The notes: generated by a model from the letters alone, not told the origin. A DNA stretch of 64,000 bases from JANWXR01 sp964608265 (GCA_964608265.1 CAZSNP010000001.1:1-64000); one strand, 5' to 3'; counted from the stretch's first letter, positions 40,914 to 50,598 are shown. Made by a program: numbers and translations.

Positions 40914-41461
40914 GCTATCTGTCTTGCGCCTTCCGCCATCCCGGTGGCAATCACCGCCTTGGCCACATCCACCACGATGAAGGGCGCGATGCCGCCAGCC
41001 CAGCCCTGCGTCCAATCCCCGCCGAGGAAACCATACGTCAGCCACGCCGCGCCGAAGGCGTAGATGACGGCCACCCCGGCGAGGCCGGCGATGAAGCGCA
41101 CGATGGTCGCGCGCCCAAAACCCTTTTCGGCGAGGTAGCCCGCCACCAGCGCGCCGGCGACAAAGCCGATGAGGTATCCCGCCGAGGGCCGCAGCCACAC
41201 CAGCGTGCCGAGGCCGCCCGCATCGATCGGCAGGCCGGCGGTGATGGCGGTGACGTACAGGACCTGGCTGAGCGCTCCATCCTTCGCGCCCAGCGTCAGC
41301 CCGGCCAGCAACACAAACAGCACTTGCAGGGTGATGGGAACCGGCTGCAACTCCACCGTGAGGCGCGCGCCGAGGGCGGTGAGGGCGGCAAAGCCGGCGA
41401 TGGCGACGATGCGGACGATGGGCGCGTGTGAAAGGCGCGTGGCGATGAACGTGGCAAGCAT
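40901..41461 (-). CDS. bioY: BioY biotin transporter (ECF S component)
   Basis: The 186-aa protein has six TM helices. It shows the BioY pattern VPITLQVLFVLLAGLTLGAKDGALSQVLYV and GYLIGFVAGALVAGYLAEK with the conserved substrate region. BioY binds biotin and works alone or with an ECF energising module; no ecfA or ecfT genes are seen. It interrupts the purine cluster between purQ and purC. Its last codons run into the MITE flank, suggesting the 3' end was trimmed or reshaped by insertion. Confidence 0.88.
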   Translation of the reverse strand: MLATFIATRLSHAPIVRIVAIAGFAALTALGARLTVELQPVPITLQVLFVLLAGLTLGAKDGALSQVLYVTAITAGLPIDAGGLGTLVWLRPSAGYLIGFVAGALVAGYLAEKGFGRATIVRFIAGLAGVAVIYAFGAAWLTYGFLGGDWTQGWAGGIAPFIVVDVAKAVIATGMAEGARQIASRK

Positions 41462-41518
41462 AGGATCAGTGGACAGAGCGCGGAGTGATTGTCAATCACC
41501 CCGGCACCCGATCGCCAA

Positions 41519-42307
41519 TCAGGAAATGGAGCGCACCCCGTTTTCGAACAACATTAGACCCAATCCGGCCTGCCCGCCCCGGGTAAAGTGCGGATGCTGA
41601 TACGGGAAGATATGGTTCTCGGGATGGGGCATCAGCCCGAGGACGTTGCCCTGCGGATTGCAGATCCCGGCGATGTCGGCGATGGAGCCATTCGGGTTGG
41701 CCGGATACTGCTCGTCGGCGGGTGAGCCGTCGGCGTTGGCGTAGGTCAGTGCAATCTGGTCGTCCATGTTCAAATCGGCCAGCAGCTTCGGGTCGCTGAG
41801 GATGAAGTTGCCCTCGCCATGCGCGACCGGGCAATGGATGAGTTCATCCAGGCCGCGCGTCCACAGACATTTCTGCGAGCGCGGTTTCAGCGTCACCCAG
41901 CGGCACTCGAAGCGGCCGCGCGCATTGAACGTCAGAGTAGCCTGCGGCTCTCGCTCACCGGCGGCCCGTCTCCCGCCGGGGGAGGAGAGGATTCCGCCTT
42001 TGACCAGCGCCTGAAAACCGTTGCAGATACCGATGACGGGCCTGCCGCTGGCGACGAACTCGCGCGCCGCCTCGGCGAAGTACGTTTTCAAATCCAGCCC
42101 CATCAATTTGCCCGCGCCGAGCGCATCGGCATATGAGAAGCCGCCGGGAAGCGCCAATAATTGATAACGGATGATTGGGATGCGCTGCTCGCGCAGTGTG
42201 TTGAGCGGCACGATCTCCGGCTGCGCGCCGGCGAGTTCGAGCGCGCGCGCCACGTCGTGATCGCGGTTGCTGCCGTTGGCGTGGAGGATGAGGGCGCGCG
42301 GTTTCAT
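41519..42307 (-). CDS. purQ: Phosphoribosylformylglycinamidine synthase, glutamine amidotransferase subunit
   Basis: The 262-aa class I amidotransferase supplies ammonia to PurL. The nucleophile is in GICNGFQALVK, and the His and Glu of the triad in LMPHPENHIF. It is of the longer PurQ type, with a segment around residues 110-150 (GGRRAAGEREPQATL) not found in the shortest forms. Its ATG overlaps the purL stop (ATGA). Confidence 0.95.
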   Translation of the reverse strand: MKPRALILHANGSNRDHDVARALELAGAQPEIVPLNTLREQRIPIIRYQLLALPGGFSYADALGAGKLMGLDLKTYFAEAAREFVASGRPVIGICNGFQALVKGGILSSPGGRRAAGEREPQATLTFNARGRFECRWVTLKPRSQKCLWTRGLDELIHCPVAHGEGNFILSDPKLLADLNMDDQIALTYANADGSPADEQYPANPNGSIADIAGICNPQGNVLGLMPHPENHIFPYQHPHFTRGGQAGLGLMLFENGVRSIS

Positions 42308-45243
42308 TGTTTTCGCTCACCCCGGCCTCGCTCCGGCTGCGTCCGGGGAGGCTGCCACGCGTCGCCGAGTTGCGCGACGCTCAGTGAGATCAGCCTTTGG
42401 GTAGTGTCGCTGATGGTGAGCCGCGGGCCGCCCGTCACCATCCCAACACGCGTGACGGGTTGCCCGGCCAGCAAGCGTTCGAACTCCGCGCAATGCGCCG
42501 GCTCCACCTCGGCCAGCAGCCGCCCGTTGGATTCGCTGAACAGCGCCGTCACGGCATCCTCCGTGGCGAGCGTCAGCGCCATCCCCAGCCGCCCGCCGAT
42601 GCACATCTCCGCCGCCGCGACGGCCAGGCCGCCCTCGCTCAAATCGTGACACGCCCGCACCAGACCGGCGGACATTGCGGTGTGCAATAGACGATAGAGT
42701 GCGGGGGCATTAGCGGGCAACGCAGGCACGACCTGAGATCGGTTACCGGGTATTGAATTGCCCTGCGCCGATGACGGATAACCAATAACGCCAAGATGGG
42801 ACCCGCCAAATTCGGGCCGCGTCTCGCCGAGCAGATAAATGATGTTGCCGGCGGCTTTCAAATCCATCGTCACCGCGCGGGTCACAGCCTCGATTAGGCC
42901 GATGGCCGAGATGAGGAGGGTGGGCGGGATGGCGTGCCGCTGCCCATCCGCGCCGAGGTATTCGTTGTTGAGCGAGTCTTTGCCGGAGATGAAGGGCGTG
43001 CCGTAGTGCAGCGCCGCATCGTGACAGCCGCGCGCGGCCTCCACCAGCGCGCCGAGCGTCTCGGGCCGCTTCGGGTCGCCCCAGCAGAAGTTGTCGAGGA
43101 GGGCGAGGCGGGCCGGGTCTGCGCCAACGGCCACCGCATTGCGGATGGCCTCATCCACCACGCTGACGGCCATACGATACGGGTCGAGCCTGCCGAACTG
43201 TGGATTGATGCCGTTGCTCACCACCAGGCCGCGCAGCCCCGTCGTCCCCGCCGGCTTGAGCACACACGCATCCGAAGGCCCATCGTTGACCGCGCCGGTG
43301 AGGGGCTTCACTACCGTGCCGCCCTGCACCTCGTGGTCGTACACGCGAATGACCTCCGCTTTGGAGGCGATGGTGGGGTGGGCGAGGAGCTGCAGCAGGA
43401 CGGAGTTGAAATCGAGCACTGGAGGACCGGACAATTCTTCCATCACCCGTTCTTCAATCCGCGCCGTGAGTTGTCGTTGCGGGAGGCCGCCGTGCAGAAA
43501 GTCATTGGCGAGATCGAGCACGCGTTTGTCGCCATAGCGCGCGCTGAGGCGGCCGGTGTCCGTGAACGCGCCGATGTCGGTGAGCTCAACATCGAAGGTA
43601 TCGCAGACCGCCTGCAGCCGGGCCACCGCCTCCGGCGCGACAGCCAGCACCATCCGCTCCTGCGCCTCGCTCAGCCAAATCTCCCATGGCGCGAGACCGG
43701 CGTACTTCAGGCGCACGCGGCTCAAATCCACCTCGGCCCCGCCGCCCGAGGCCATCTCGCCCACCGCCGAGGAAAGGCCGCCCGCGCCACAATCGGTGAT
43801 GGCGTGATACAGGCCCGCGTCGCGCGCGCGCGTGATGACCTCAATCAGGCCCTTCTCGATGATGGGGTCGCCGATCTGCACCGACGCGCCGGCCACCTCG
43901 CCGGTTTGCGCATCCATCGTCATCGAGGAAAACGTCGCGCCGCGCAGCCCATCGCGGCCGGTGCGCCCGCCGAGCACGATCACGCGGTCGCCGGGCTGCG
44001 GCGCGCGCGGATGTGCCCCTTTGGGCGCCAGGCCGACGCAGCCGCAGAAGACCAGCGGGTTGGCCGTGTAGCCCGCGTCGTACACGATGGCGCCGTTCAC
44101 CGTTGGCAGGCCGATCTTGTTGCCGTAGTCTTGAATGCCCGCGACGACGCCGGAGCGCACCCGGCGCGGATGCAGCACGCCGGCGGGCAGCGCGGCGGAG
44201 TCAACGTCGTGCGGGCCGAAGCACAGCACATCGGTGGCGGCGATGGGTTTGGCGCTCACGCCGAGCACATCGCGAATGACGCCGCCCACGCCTGTGTTCG
44301 CGCCGCCAAACGGCTCGATGGCCGACGGGTGGTTGTGCGTCTCGACCTTGAACGACACCTCGTGCTCATCGTCGAAGTCAATGATGCCGGCGTTGTCCAC
44401 GAAGGCCGAGCGCACCCACGGCGCGGCGATCTGGTCGGTGGCGGCTTTGAGGTAGGTTCTGAGTAACCCGTTGATCTCAGTTGCAGGTTGCCGGTTGGAA
44501 CGATCAACCTGCCAGTCTGCAACATTGATTTTCGCTTTGAACGTCTTGTGGACGCAATGCTCGCTCCACGTCTGCGCGATCATCTCGAACTCGACGTCGG
44601 TCGGGTCGCGGCCTTCGGAACGAAAGTAGTGTTGCACGGCCAGCATCTCGATCAGATCGAGCGCGGCCCGCCGGTCACGGCTGAGGGCGAGCAACTCTTC
44701 CGGCTCCAGTTCGCGCACGGGGATGATCGCGATCCGGTCATTCGCGGTGGCCGCGCCCGGGAAATGCGGCTCAATCGGCCCAAGGGCGTAGTGCTGGATG
44801 ACGTCGTTTGCCAGCAGACCGCGCGCCAATTGATGCAGGTCGGCCTCGCGCAGACCGCGACCCGCGACCACGTACCGCTGGCCCGTTGCCGCGCGCGTCA
44901 CCCCCGCAATCCCCAACTCCTGCGCCGCGCGCACAATCTGCTCGGCCACCGGATCGGTGACGCCGGGCCGCAACGCAACTTCAATGACGGTTGACGGCTT
45001 ACGGATGACGGGCGACTGATGATTGCGCCATTCGAACGCTTGCGAGATCGGGTTGCTGAGCAGTTCGCGGGCCAGGCGGCAGCGGTCGGCTTCGGTGAGC
45101 GCGCCTTCGAGGAAGTACAGATCGGCGCAGCGCAGGCCGGTGAGGTGCGTCAGGCCGAGGGCGTGCGCGTCGTGCAGCAAACCGGCGGCGCGTGGATCAG
45201 CGCCGCGCGGTGAGACGATGAGGCAGTGAATGGGTAGCGACAT
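42304..45243 (-). CDS. purL: Phosphoribosylformylglycinamidine synthase with N-terminal PurS-like repeats
   Basis: The 979-aa protein makes FGAM from FGAR, glutamine-derived ammonia and ATP. Two PurS-like segments precede the PurL core: about residues 1-70 and 85-155 (VIEVALRPGVTDPVAEQIVRAAQELG is the PurS pattern). The core shows QTWSEHCVHKTF, VKTETHNHPSAIEPFGGANTGVGG (read here as FKVETHNHP), and SGGGAEVDLSRV. PurS normally bridges PurL and PurQ as a separate small protein; none is present elsewhere, so the fusion supplies it. It is the first gene of the purine cluster and has its own promoter. Confidence 0.93.
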   Translation of the reverse strand: MSLPIHCLIVSPRGADPRAAGLLHDAHALGLTHLTGLRCADLYFLEGALTEADRCRLARELLSNPISQAFEWRNHQSPVIRKPSTVIEVALRPGVTDPVAEQIVRAAQELGIAGVTRAATGQRYVVAGRGLREADLHQLARGLLANDVIQHYALGPIEPHFPGAATANDRIAIIPVRELEPEELLALSRDRRAALDLIEMLAVQHYFRSEGRDPTDVEFEMIAQTWSEHCVHKTFKAKINVADWQVDRSNRQPATEINGLLRTYLKAATDQIAAPWVRSAFVDNAGIIDFDDEHEVSFKVETHNHPSAIEPFGGANTGVGGVIRDVLGVSAKPIAATDVLCFGPHDVDSAALPAGVLHPRRVRSGVVAGIQDYGNKIGLPTVNGAIVYDAGYTANPLVFCGCVGLAPKGAHPRAPQPGDRVIVLGGRTGRDGLRGATFSSMTMDAQTGEVAGASVQIGDPIIEKGLIEVITRARDAGLYHAITDCGAGGLSSAVGEMASGGGAEVDLSRVRLKYAGLAPWEIWLSEAQERMVLAVAPEAVARLQAVCDTFDVELTDIGAFTDTGRLSARYGDKRVLDLANDFLHGGLPQRQLTARIEERVMEELSGPPVLDFNSVLLQLLAHPTIASKAEVIRVYDHEVQGGTVVKPLTGAVNDGPSDACVLKPAGTTGLRGLVVSNGINPQFGRLDPYRMAVSVVDEAIRNAVAVGADPARLALLDNFCWGDPKRPETLGALVEAARGCHDAALHYGTPFISGKDSLNNEYLGADGQRHAIPPTLLISAIGLIEAVTRAVTMDLKAAGNIIYLLGETRPEFGGSHLGVIGYPSSAQGNSIPGNRSQVVPALPANAPALYRLLHTAMSAGLVRACHDLSEGGLAVAAAEMCIGGRLGMALTLATEDAVTALFSESNGRLLAEVEPAHCAEFERLLAGQPVTRVGMVTGGPRLTISDTTQRLISLSVAQLGDAWQPPRTQPERGRGERKQ

Positions 45244-45315
45244 TGGCCAGCAATGGAAAGACGGCGACCCCAGGCGACAAACGTGCTAAATTGGCACGGA
45301 CGTTGAGATGTGACG

Positions 45316-45344
45316 ATTGTAGGAGACGGGCACGGGCGGCGCAA
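45316..45344 (-). promoter_or_regulatory. Promoter of the purine cluster
   Basis: On the minus strand, TTGCGC (45344-45339) and TACAAT (45321-45316) are 17 bases apart. The expected start near 45309 gives a leader of about 65 bases to purL. No riboswitch fold was recognised in the leader. Confidence 0.6.
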
Positions 45345-45401
45345 GGGCCGGACTGTGGTGAAGTGTAGGAAAGATGCGCCGGAAATCTTGGTGATTGTGT
45401 G

Positions 45402-45440
45402 GGCAGCGGATGGTGGCAGCGGATGGTGGCAGCGGATGGA
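45402..45440. repeat. Three tandem 13-bp repeats
   Basis: GGCAGCGGATGGT occurs twice and GGCAGCGGATGGA once, head to tail. The following 50 bases hold ATCCGCTGATCCGTT and GTTATCCGCTT, which resemble the inverted repeat of the element in purM (ATCCGTTGGTATCCGTTTAT). It may be a remnant of that element. Confidence 0.7.
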
Positions 45441-45480
45441 ATCCGCGACATCCGCTGATCCGTTCAGGATTCCGGTGTCG

Positions 45481-45915
45481 TTATCCGCTTAACTTCTCCA
45501 TCCACCGTTCCGGCGCGCGGAGCACCTCGAAGCCGCCGTAGCGCCGATACAGTTCGTGCGCGTCGCGGGTAGCGAGCATAAAGCGCCGCAGGTCCTGCAA
45601 ATCCGGGTGGGCGATGACGCTCGCGATCAACCATTTCCCCAGCCCGCGCCGGCGCGCAGTTTCGAGGATGAAGACATCGCACAGCCAGGCGAAAGTGGCG
45701 TAGTCGGTGACGACGCGGGCGAAGCCGACTTGCTCCCCTTCACCATACACACCGAAGCACAGCGAGTGTGCGATGGATCGGCGCACGACCTCGAGCGGGC
45801 GGCCCTGCGCCCAGTACGAGCGGAGGCTGAGGTAGTCGTGGATGAGGGGGATGTTCAGCTTCGATTTGTCCGTGCTCAGGGTGAAGACGTCGTGGTGAAG
45901 TTCGTAAGTTGTCAT
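45481..45915 (-). CDS. GNAT-family N-acetyltransferase
   Basis: The 144-aa protein shows the GNAT core: FARVVTDYATFAWLCDVFILETARRRGLGKWLIASVI, where RRRGLG is the acetyl-CoA pyrophosphate loop, and ATRDAHELYRRYGGFE in the C-terminal part. The acceptor substrate is unknown. A GAGACG-type palindrome lies 11 bases before its start. Confidence 0.9.
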   Translation of the reverse strand: MTTYELHHDVFTLSTDKSKLNIPLIHDYLSLRSYWAQGRPLEVVRRSIAHSLCFGVYGEGEQVGFARVVTDYATFAWLCDVFILETARRRGLGKWLIASVIAHPDLQDLRRFMLATRDAHELYRRYGGFEVLRAPERWMEKLSG

Positions 45916-45925
45916 CGCGAAAGGG

Positions 45926-45948
45926 GAGACGCGCCAGCGGCGCGTCTC
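45926..45948. repeat. REP-like palindrome, GAGACGCGCC family
   Basis: GAGACGCGCC-AGC-GGCGCGTCTC: 10-bp perfect arms and a 3-base loop. Near-identical palindromes are at 50599-50621 and 58475-58496. Confidence 0.8.
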
Positions 45949-45985
45949 GATGAGATAACCCTGCGCTCTTTGCGTGCCCTGCGAT

Positions 45986-47581
45986 TTATTCGACTGCGTA
46001 CACCCGTGTGAGTTGCGACTTGCCTTTCAGCGCCACCGGCGGCATTTCGCGGGCGGGCACTTCGCCGTTCAAGTTCGCCGCCGCCCAGGTATCGGCGCTC
46101 ACGAGGATGTCGGTGTTCCAATCCTTGTTGAGGCCGTCAATGCGCGAGGCCACGTTGACCACATCGCCAATGACGGTGTACTCCATCCGCGCCGGGCTGC
46201 CGACGTTGCCGGCCACAATCGCGCCGCTATGAACGCCCATGCCGATGTGCACCTCCGGGTCGCCGTTGGCGATCTGCGTGCGGTTGAAGCCGGCCATCGC
46301 CGCGCGCATCGCCAGCGCGGCCCGCACCGCGCGGCGGGCGTGGTCGGCGTGTTGCGTCGGCTCGCCGAAGACCGCCAGCAGGCTGTCGCCGCCGAATTTG
46401 TTGATCCAGCCGCCGTGCCGTTGAATCACCGGCTCGACGGCGGCGAAGTAGCGATTGAGCAAATCCACCACGTCCTCCGGCGTGAGTGATTCGCTGATGG
46501 TCGTGAAGCCACGGATGTCGGCGAAGAGGATGCTGACGGTGACGGCGTGCCCGCCCAGCTTCACGCCGCGCTTCATCACATCCTCGGCCAGTTCCGGCGC
46601 GAGGTAGCGGCCAAAGGCATCGCGCAGCCGCTCGCGTTCGTTCAGGCCCTCGGTCATCAGGTTGAAGCCCTCGAAGAGGGTGGCGAATTCGTCCGTCGTC
46701 GTCACCGGCAGCTTGGCGTCAAAGTCGCCCTCCTCGACCCTGCCCATCGCCGTCACCATGTCCTTGGCGGCCCGCGTGATGCCGAGGGCCATCACCACCG
46801 CGAAGGTCACCATCACGCCGATGCTGGCCGCGATCAACACCAGCACCCAGACCTGCAAATCGAACATGATGGCGTTGACGTCGGTGGCATCGAGGCCGGC
46901 CGCCAGGCCGATGTTGACGAGCAGGTCGCGCGCCCGCACCAGCGTTGTGGTGCCCAGGATGACGAGCGGCGCGAACACGGCGAAGAGCGAGAGCAGCAGC
47001 AGTTTGCGCCGCATCCCCAGCCCGACCACCTGGCCGCGCTCCGGCAGCGAGAGCGTGTCGATCTGCGCCCACAGCCAGGGCAGCACCGGGCGGATGGTGT
47101 TGTCGGCGGAGAAGTACTCGAACACCCCGTGGCTGGTGGAGACCAGCACGGCAATGAGGAGCAGATTGATGTATTGGTTGAGGCTCAATCCGAAATTGAA
47201 AAACGTATTCGCGATGACGACGAGCAGCGTGATCGAGGCCAGGAACGACGGCAGGTGCAACAGCATGATGCGCTGGCCGGTGTAATACGGCAGGTTGAGG
47301 GCGCGCACCACGGCCCGGCCATAGTCGGCGTCCGGCGCGCGGTTGAGGGCGGCGGCGATGGGCCGCATCTCGCGCCCGATGCGCCACACATCCAGCGCGA
47401 TGGTGGGCACGAAGGCCAGCGGGCCGAGGATGAGGAAGAGCAGCGCGGCCTGTTCGCGGGTGAGGTCGAGGCCGAAGGTGAAGAGCAGCGCGCCGCCCGC
47501 CAGCGCCGAGCCGGTGCCGATGAAATAGTTGCGGAGCAGCCGGTTGCGCAGCGTGGCGGCTGTGAGAGGCGGGGCGGTCAT
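45986..47581 (-). CDS. Class III adenylate/guanylate cyclase with membrane domain and HAMP
   Basis: The 531-aa protein is read from ATG 47581 (MTAPPLTAATLRNRLLRNYF); the open frame continues upstream, so a longer form is possible. It has about six TM helices, a HAMP domain (TRAAKDMVTAMGRVEEGDFDAKLPV, about 290-340) and a cyclase domain. VSILFADIRGFTTISESL holds the first metal Asp and NKFGGDSLLAVFGEP the second. The domain is of the bacterial cyclase type using ATP or GTP. Downstream in the cell, cAMP would bind CRP-like proteins, none of which are encoded here. Confidence 0.88.
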   Translation of the reverse strand: MTAPPLTAATLRNRLLRNYFIGTGSALAGGALLFTFGLDLTREQAALLFLILGPLAFVPTIALDVWRIGREMRPIAAALNRAPDADYGRAVVRALNLPYYTGQRIMLLHLPSFLASITLLVVIANTFFNFGLSLNQYINLLLIAVLVSTSHGVFEYFSADNTIRPVLPWLWAQIDTLSLPERGQVVGLGMRRKLLLLSLFAVFAPLVILGTTTLVRARDLLVNIGLAAGLDATDVNAIMFDLQVWVLVLIAASIGVMVTFAVVMALGITRAAKDMVTAMGRVEEGDFDAKLPVTTTDEFATLFEGFNLMTEGLNERERLRDAFGRYLAPELAEDVMKRGVKLGGHAVTVSILFADIRGFTTISESLTPEDVVDLLNRYFAAVEPVIQRHGGWINKFGGDSLLAVFGEPTQHADHARRAVRAALAMRAAMAGFNRTQIANGDPEVHIGMGVHSGAIVAGNVGSPARMEYTVIGDVVNVASRIDGLNKDWNTDILVSADTWAAANLNGEVPAREMPPVALKGKSQLTRVYAVE

Positions 47582-47748
47582 CGCGCCCGAAGTGTACCGC
47601 AATTCGCGGCCCGCGCCGGTGAAAACCCGCTCGCAGCGGCTGAGGAGGATTCGCTCGCGCTCGTACAGGCGGATGGCGGCGACGTTGCGCCGGGTGACGG
47701 CGCAGGCCGAGACCGTGATGGCCAGGCACGCCAGGGCGAGGCGGGGTT

Positions 47749-48522
47749 TCAGGGTGAAAGCGGACGGAGTTGCGGGAGGTATTCGAGCAACGCCAGCACG
47801 GCATAGAGCAGCGCCACGGCCAGGCTGTTGTTGAGGATGTGGATGGCAATGGCCGTCCACAACGAGCGCGTGTATTCATACACCAGCGCGATGGCCACGC
47901 CCATGATGAAACTGGAGACGACGACGCCGAGCGAATCGTAGTGGGCGAGGCCAAAGAGCGTCGCACTGATGAGGGCCGCGACCCACACGCGATAGCGCCC
48001 GCGCAGCCAGGTGTACAGCGCGCCGCGAAAGAACAGCTCCTCCGAGATCGGCGCGAGCACGCCGGCCACGAGTAACGTGACCGCGAACCGGCTCAGTGAA
48101 AAGCCGGAGCCAAGCAGCGCCTGGCGCGTTTGCAGGCTGTCGAAGTTGCCCTCGACCAGCCACAACACGACAATAGAGATCAGGCCGCGCAAAGGGATGA
48201 GGGCGAGGGTGAGGCCGGCGATGAGCAGCAGCCACCGCCAGCGCCAGCGCGCCGGGAACAGGCCGAGGCCGGCCCAACTCAACCGCCCCCGGCGGATGCC
48301 GAAGACATACACCGTGCCGGCCAGGCCGATGAAGTTCGCCAGCCCGGTTCCGGCCAGCCCCAGCGTCGTGTCCTCGCCGGCGACGACATGGGCCAGGGCG
48401 CCGAGCAGCGCGAACAACCCGACGCCGACGCCGAGGTAGAGCGCCAGGTCAACCCAGCGCGAGGGCGGCGCGGGCGGAGGATCGGGCAAGGCAGCGCCTG
48501 TGGCGCCGGCCACTTCGGTCAT
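47749..48522 (-). CDS. CPBP family intramembrane glutamic protease
   Basis: The 257-aa multi-pass protein has the three CPBP motifs: ISEELFFRGALYTWL (EExxxR), FGLAHYDS (FxxxH) and AIHILNNSLAV (HxxxN). These proteases (Abi/CAAX) cut in the membrane; bacterial roles include bacteriocin self-immunity and protein processing. Its ATG overlaps the stop of the hydrolase gene (ATGA), so the two are coupled. Confidence 0.87.
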   Translation of the reverse strand: MTEVAGATGAALPDPPPAPPSRWVDLALYLGVGVGLFALLGALAHVVAGEDTTLGLAGTGLANFIGLAGTVYVFGIRRGRLSWAGLGLFPARWRWRWLLLIAGLTLALIPLRGLISIVVLWLVEGNFDSLQTRQALLGSGFSLSRFAVTLLVAGVLAPISEELFFRGALYTWLRGRYRVWVAALISATLFGLAHYDSLGVVVSSFIMGVAIALVYEYTRSLWTAIAIHILNNSLAVALLYAVLALLEYLPQLRPLSP

Positions 48523-50591
48523 GCAAACACCCACAGCCAACCGAGCGGCGCGAGGGCGATGAGATAAACGATCGCCGCCACTGTGAGCGCGGCGAAGTAC
48601 AACCGGCCCGGCACGCCCCAACCTGCATCGCGCCAGCTCAAGGCCGCGCAGATCACCATCACCACTGCCAGCCCGATGAGGACCGGCGGGAGGGCGAAGA
48701 GCGGCATGGCCTCGGGCGGCAACCCAAACAGCACGATGAAGTCGGGGCGCAGCGAGCTGGCGATGATGACGGCCACCGCGCCAAAGATGAAGGTGACGGA
48801 CAGCACGCCGGCCAGCACCACGACGGCCCGCGCCGCCCAGCGTCCCAGCCGTGCGCGCACCGGTTGCGCCGGCCGATCGCTTCTGCTCATGGCGCGGATC
48901 AGAAACGAGATCGGATACACGAGCAGCGGCGTGAGCAGAAAGAGCGCGCATACCACGGCCAGCGCGATGAGCCCGAGCGCGCGCCAATCCACCGCCTCGG
49001 GTGCGCCGTTGAGGCTTTGCAGCACGGCCCACGCCACCGGCGTCATCACCATGGTGCGCGGCGTGTAAAACTCGACATTGGGTTTGGCGGTCACACAACT
49101 TGTGTCGGGTTGTGAACGGGGGTTATCGAGGAAGGCGTACATCACGTCGGCCGGGCAGTCGCCGCTCAGCGCGCCGCCGTGTCCGGCGGTCGGCAGCGTG
49201 ACGACGAAGCTGTTGCTCAACGTGCGCGCCGCCGCCTCGCCAAAGGCCGGCGGGGTGATGGGGTCAAAGCGGCCATTGATGATGAGGGCCGGGATGTCGC
49301 TGACTACCGGATCGTCAATGCTGTTGGGCAGCGTCGGCACGGACCAGTCAGCGCACAGTTCCGCGAAGTAATCGGCGGAACTGTCGGTGACGCGGGCGAT
49401 TTCGGGGCGCACCGCCGCGAGCGGCAGATCGGCGGCGGTGAAATCGGCATCCTCCGCGCAGAAGGTGGTGTTGTACATGCCGCCGGCGAAGGTGCGGTCA
49501 AAGGCGATGAAGGGCCAAAAGACTCGCAGCAGCACACTGTCGCCGGTGTCGCGCAGCTCGTAGATCATCTTCGGCAGGCCGGGCAGGGCTTCGGACGAAT
49601 AAAGGAACTGGAAGAGGAGGTTGACGAGCGTATCACCGTCGAGCACGGCGGTGTAGCGGTCGCCGGTATCGTTGTCGGCGATCCGAATCCGCGCCGGCTC
49701 GGCGTTGAGCTTCTCGACCAATTGATAAAAGACGTTGGCGAGGTCAGGATAGGTGCGGTTGCACTCAGCCTCCGCCGCGCAGGCGCCAAAGAACTCATCG
49801 AAGGCGCGCTGCATCGAGCGCGGCACCTCGGCGGCGAAGTTGATATCCGGCGGCGCCACCGAGTCGAGGACGACCGCGCGCAGGCCGGCCGGGTTTTGCC
49901 GCATGGCGTGCAGGGCCAGCAGCGTGCCATACGACACACCGTACAGGTTGATCTGCTCGTAGCCCAACGCCACGCGCAGGGCTTCGATGTCGTTGGCGTT
50001 CTCCACGCTGTCGAACGCGGCCAGGTTGACGCCCTCGGCTTGCAGGCGCTCGCGGCACTCGCGGTATGCCGCCAGCGCGAGCCGTTCGCCCTCCTCCAGC
50101 GAAAGGCGCTGCTCGATGGTGTCGATAGTCAGGTCGGTGATCTCGCTGCACATCAACGCCGGCTCCGAATTCAGCGTGCCGCGCTGATCGAAGATCACCA
50201 GGTCGCGGTTGCGGCGCAGCGGGCTTAGGCCCGCCAACGGGAAGAGGATGGTGGTGAAGACATCAATGCTCGAACCGCCCGGCCCGCCCTGCAACATCAC
50301 CAGCGGATCGGGCGCGGGGTTTGGGTCGGTGCTCTTCACGATCACCACCGCGAGGCGGAGGGTCGGCCCGTTCGGGTTGGCGTATTCCTCGGGCACCGTC
50401 AGCCAGCCGCACTCGTAATCCGCGCCCTCAGTGGCGGTCGCCGGGCCGGTGAAGTCCGCGAAGCTCGCGCACGGGGCGACGACGTAGTTGGAACTGGATT
50501 GCGCCAATGGCGTGGCGACGGCGGGTGCGGCGCCATTGGCCGTGATCAGCGTCACGAGCAGGCTGAGGCGGAAGAGGCGAAGCATGGGCAT
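48519..50591 (-). CDS. Secreted S33-type alpha/beta hydrolase with C-terminal membrane domain
   Basis: This 690-aa protein has a signal sequence, then an alpha/beta hydrolase of the tricorn-interacting/prolyl-aminopeptidase kind. The oxyanion loop is QGGPGGSSID, the nucleophile elbow LYGVSYGTLLAL (Ser), an acid in INGRFDPITPP and the His in TAGHGG. Residues about 540-690 contain four TM helices, an unusual addition for this family that anchors it. Cysteines in pairs suggest disulfides outside the cell. Start ATG 50591 or 50585. It probably trims peptides. Confidence 0.85.
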   Translation of the reverse strand: MPMLRLFRLSLLVTLITANGAAPAVATPLAQSSSNYVVAPCASFADFTGPATATEGADYECGWLTVPEEYANPNGPTLRLAVVIVKSTDPNPAPDPLVMLQGGPGGSSIDVFTTILFPLAGLSPLRRNRDLVIFDQRGTLNSEPALMCSEITDLTIDTIEQRLSLEEGERLALAAYRECRERLQAEGVNLAAFDSVENANDIEALRVALGYEQINLYGVSYGTLLALHAMRQNPAGLRAVVLDSVAPPDINFAAEVPRSMQRAFDEFFGACAAEAECNRTYPDLANVFYQLVEKLNAEPARIRIADNDTGDRYTAVLDGDTLVNLLFQFLYSSEALPGLPKMIYELRDTGDSVLLRVFWPFIAFDRTFAGGMYNTTFCAEDADFTAADLPLAAVRPEIARVTDSSADYFAELCADWSVPTLPNSIDDPVVSDIPALIINGRFDPITPPAFGEAAARTLSNSFVVTLPTAGHGGALSGDCPADVMYAFLDNPRSQPDTSCVTAKPNVEFYTPRTMVMTPVAWAVLQSLNGAPEAVDWRALGLIALAVVCALFLLTPLLVYPISFLIRAMSRSDRPAQPVRARLGRWAARAVVVLAGVLSVTFIFGAVAVIIASSLRPDFIVLFGLPPEAMPLFALPPVLIGLAVVMVICAALSWRDAGWGVPGRLYFAALTVAAIVYLIALAPLGWLWVFA

Positions 50592-50598
50592 AAAGGCG

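Noticed and set aside
42934..44466. Long plus-strand ORF of 510 codons opposite purL
   Set aside because: It is antisense to the strongly conserved purL coding sequence. Its composition (Arg, His, Ala and Gln rich) is that of a shadow frame in high-GC DNA.
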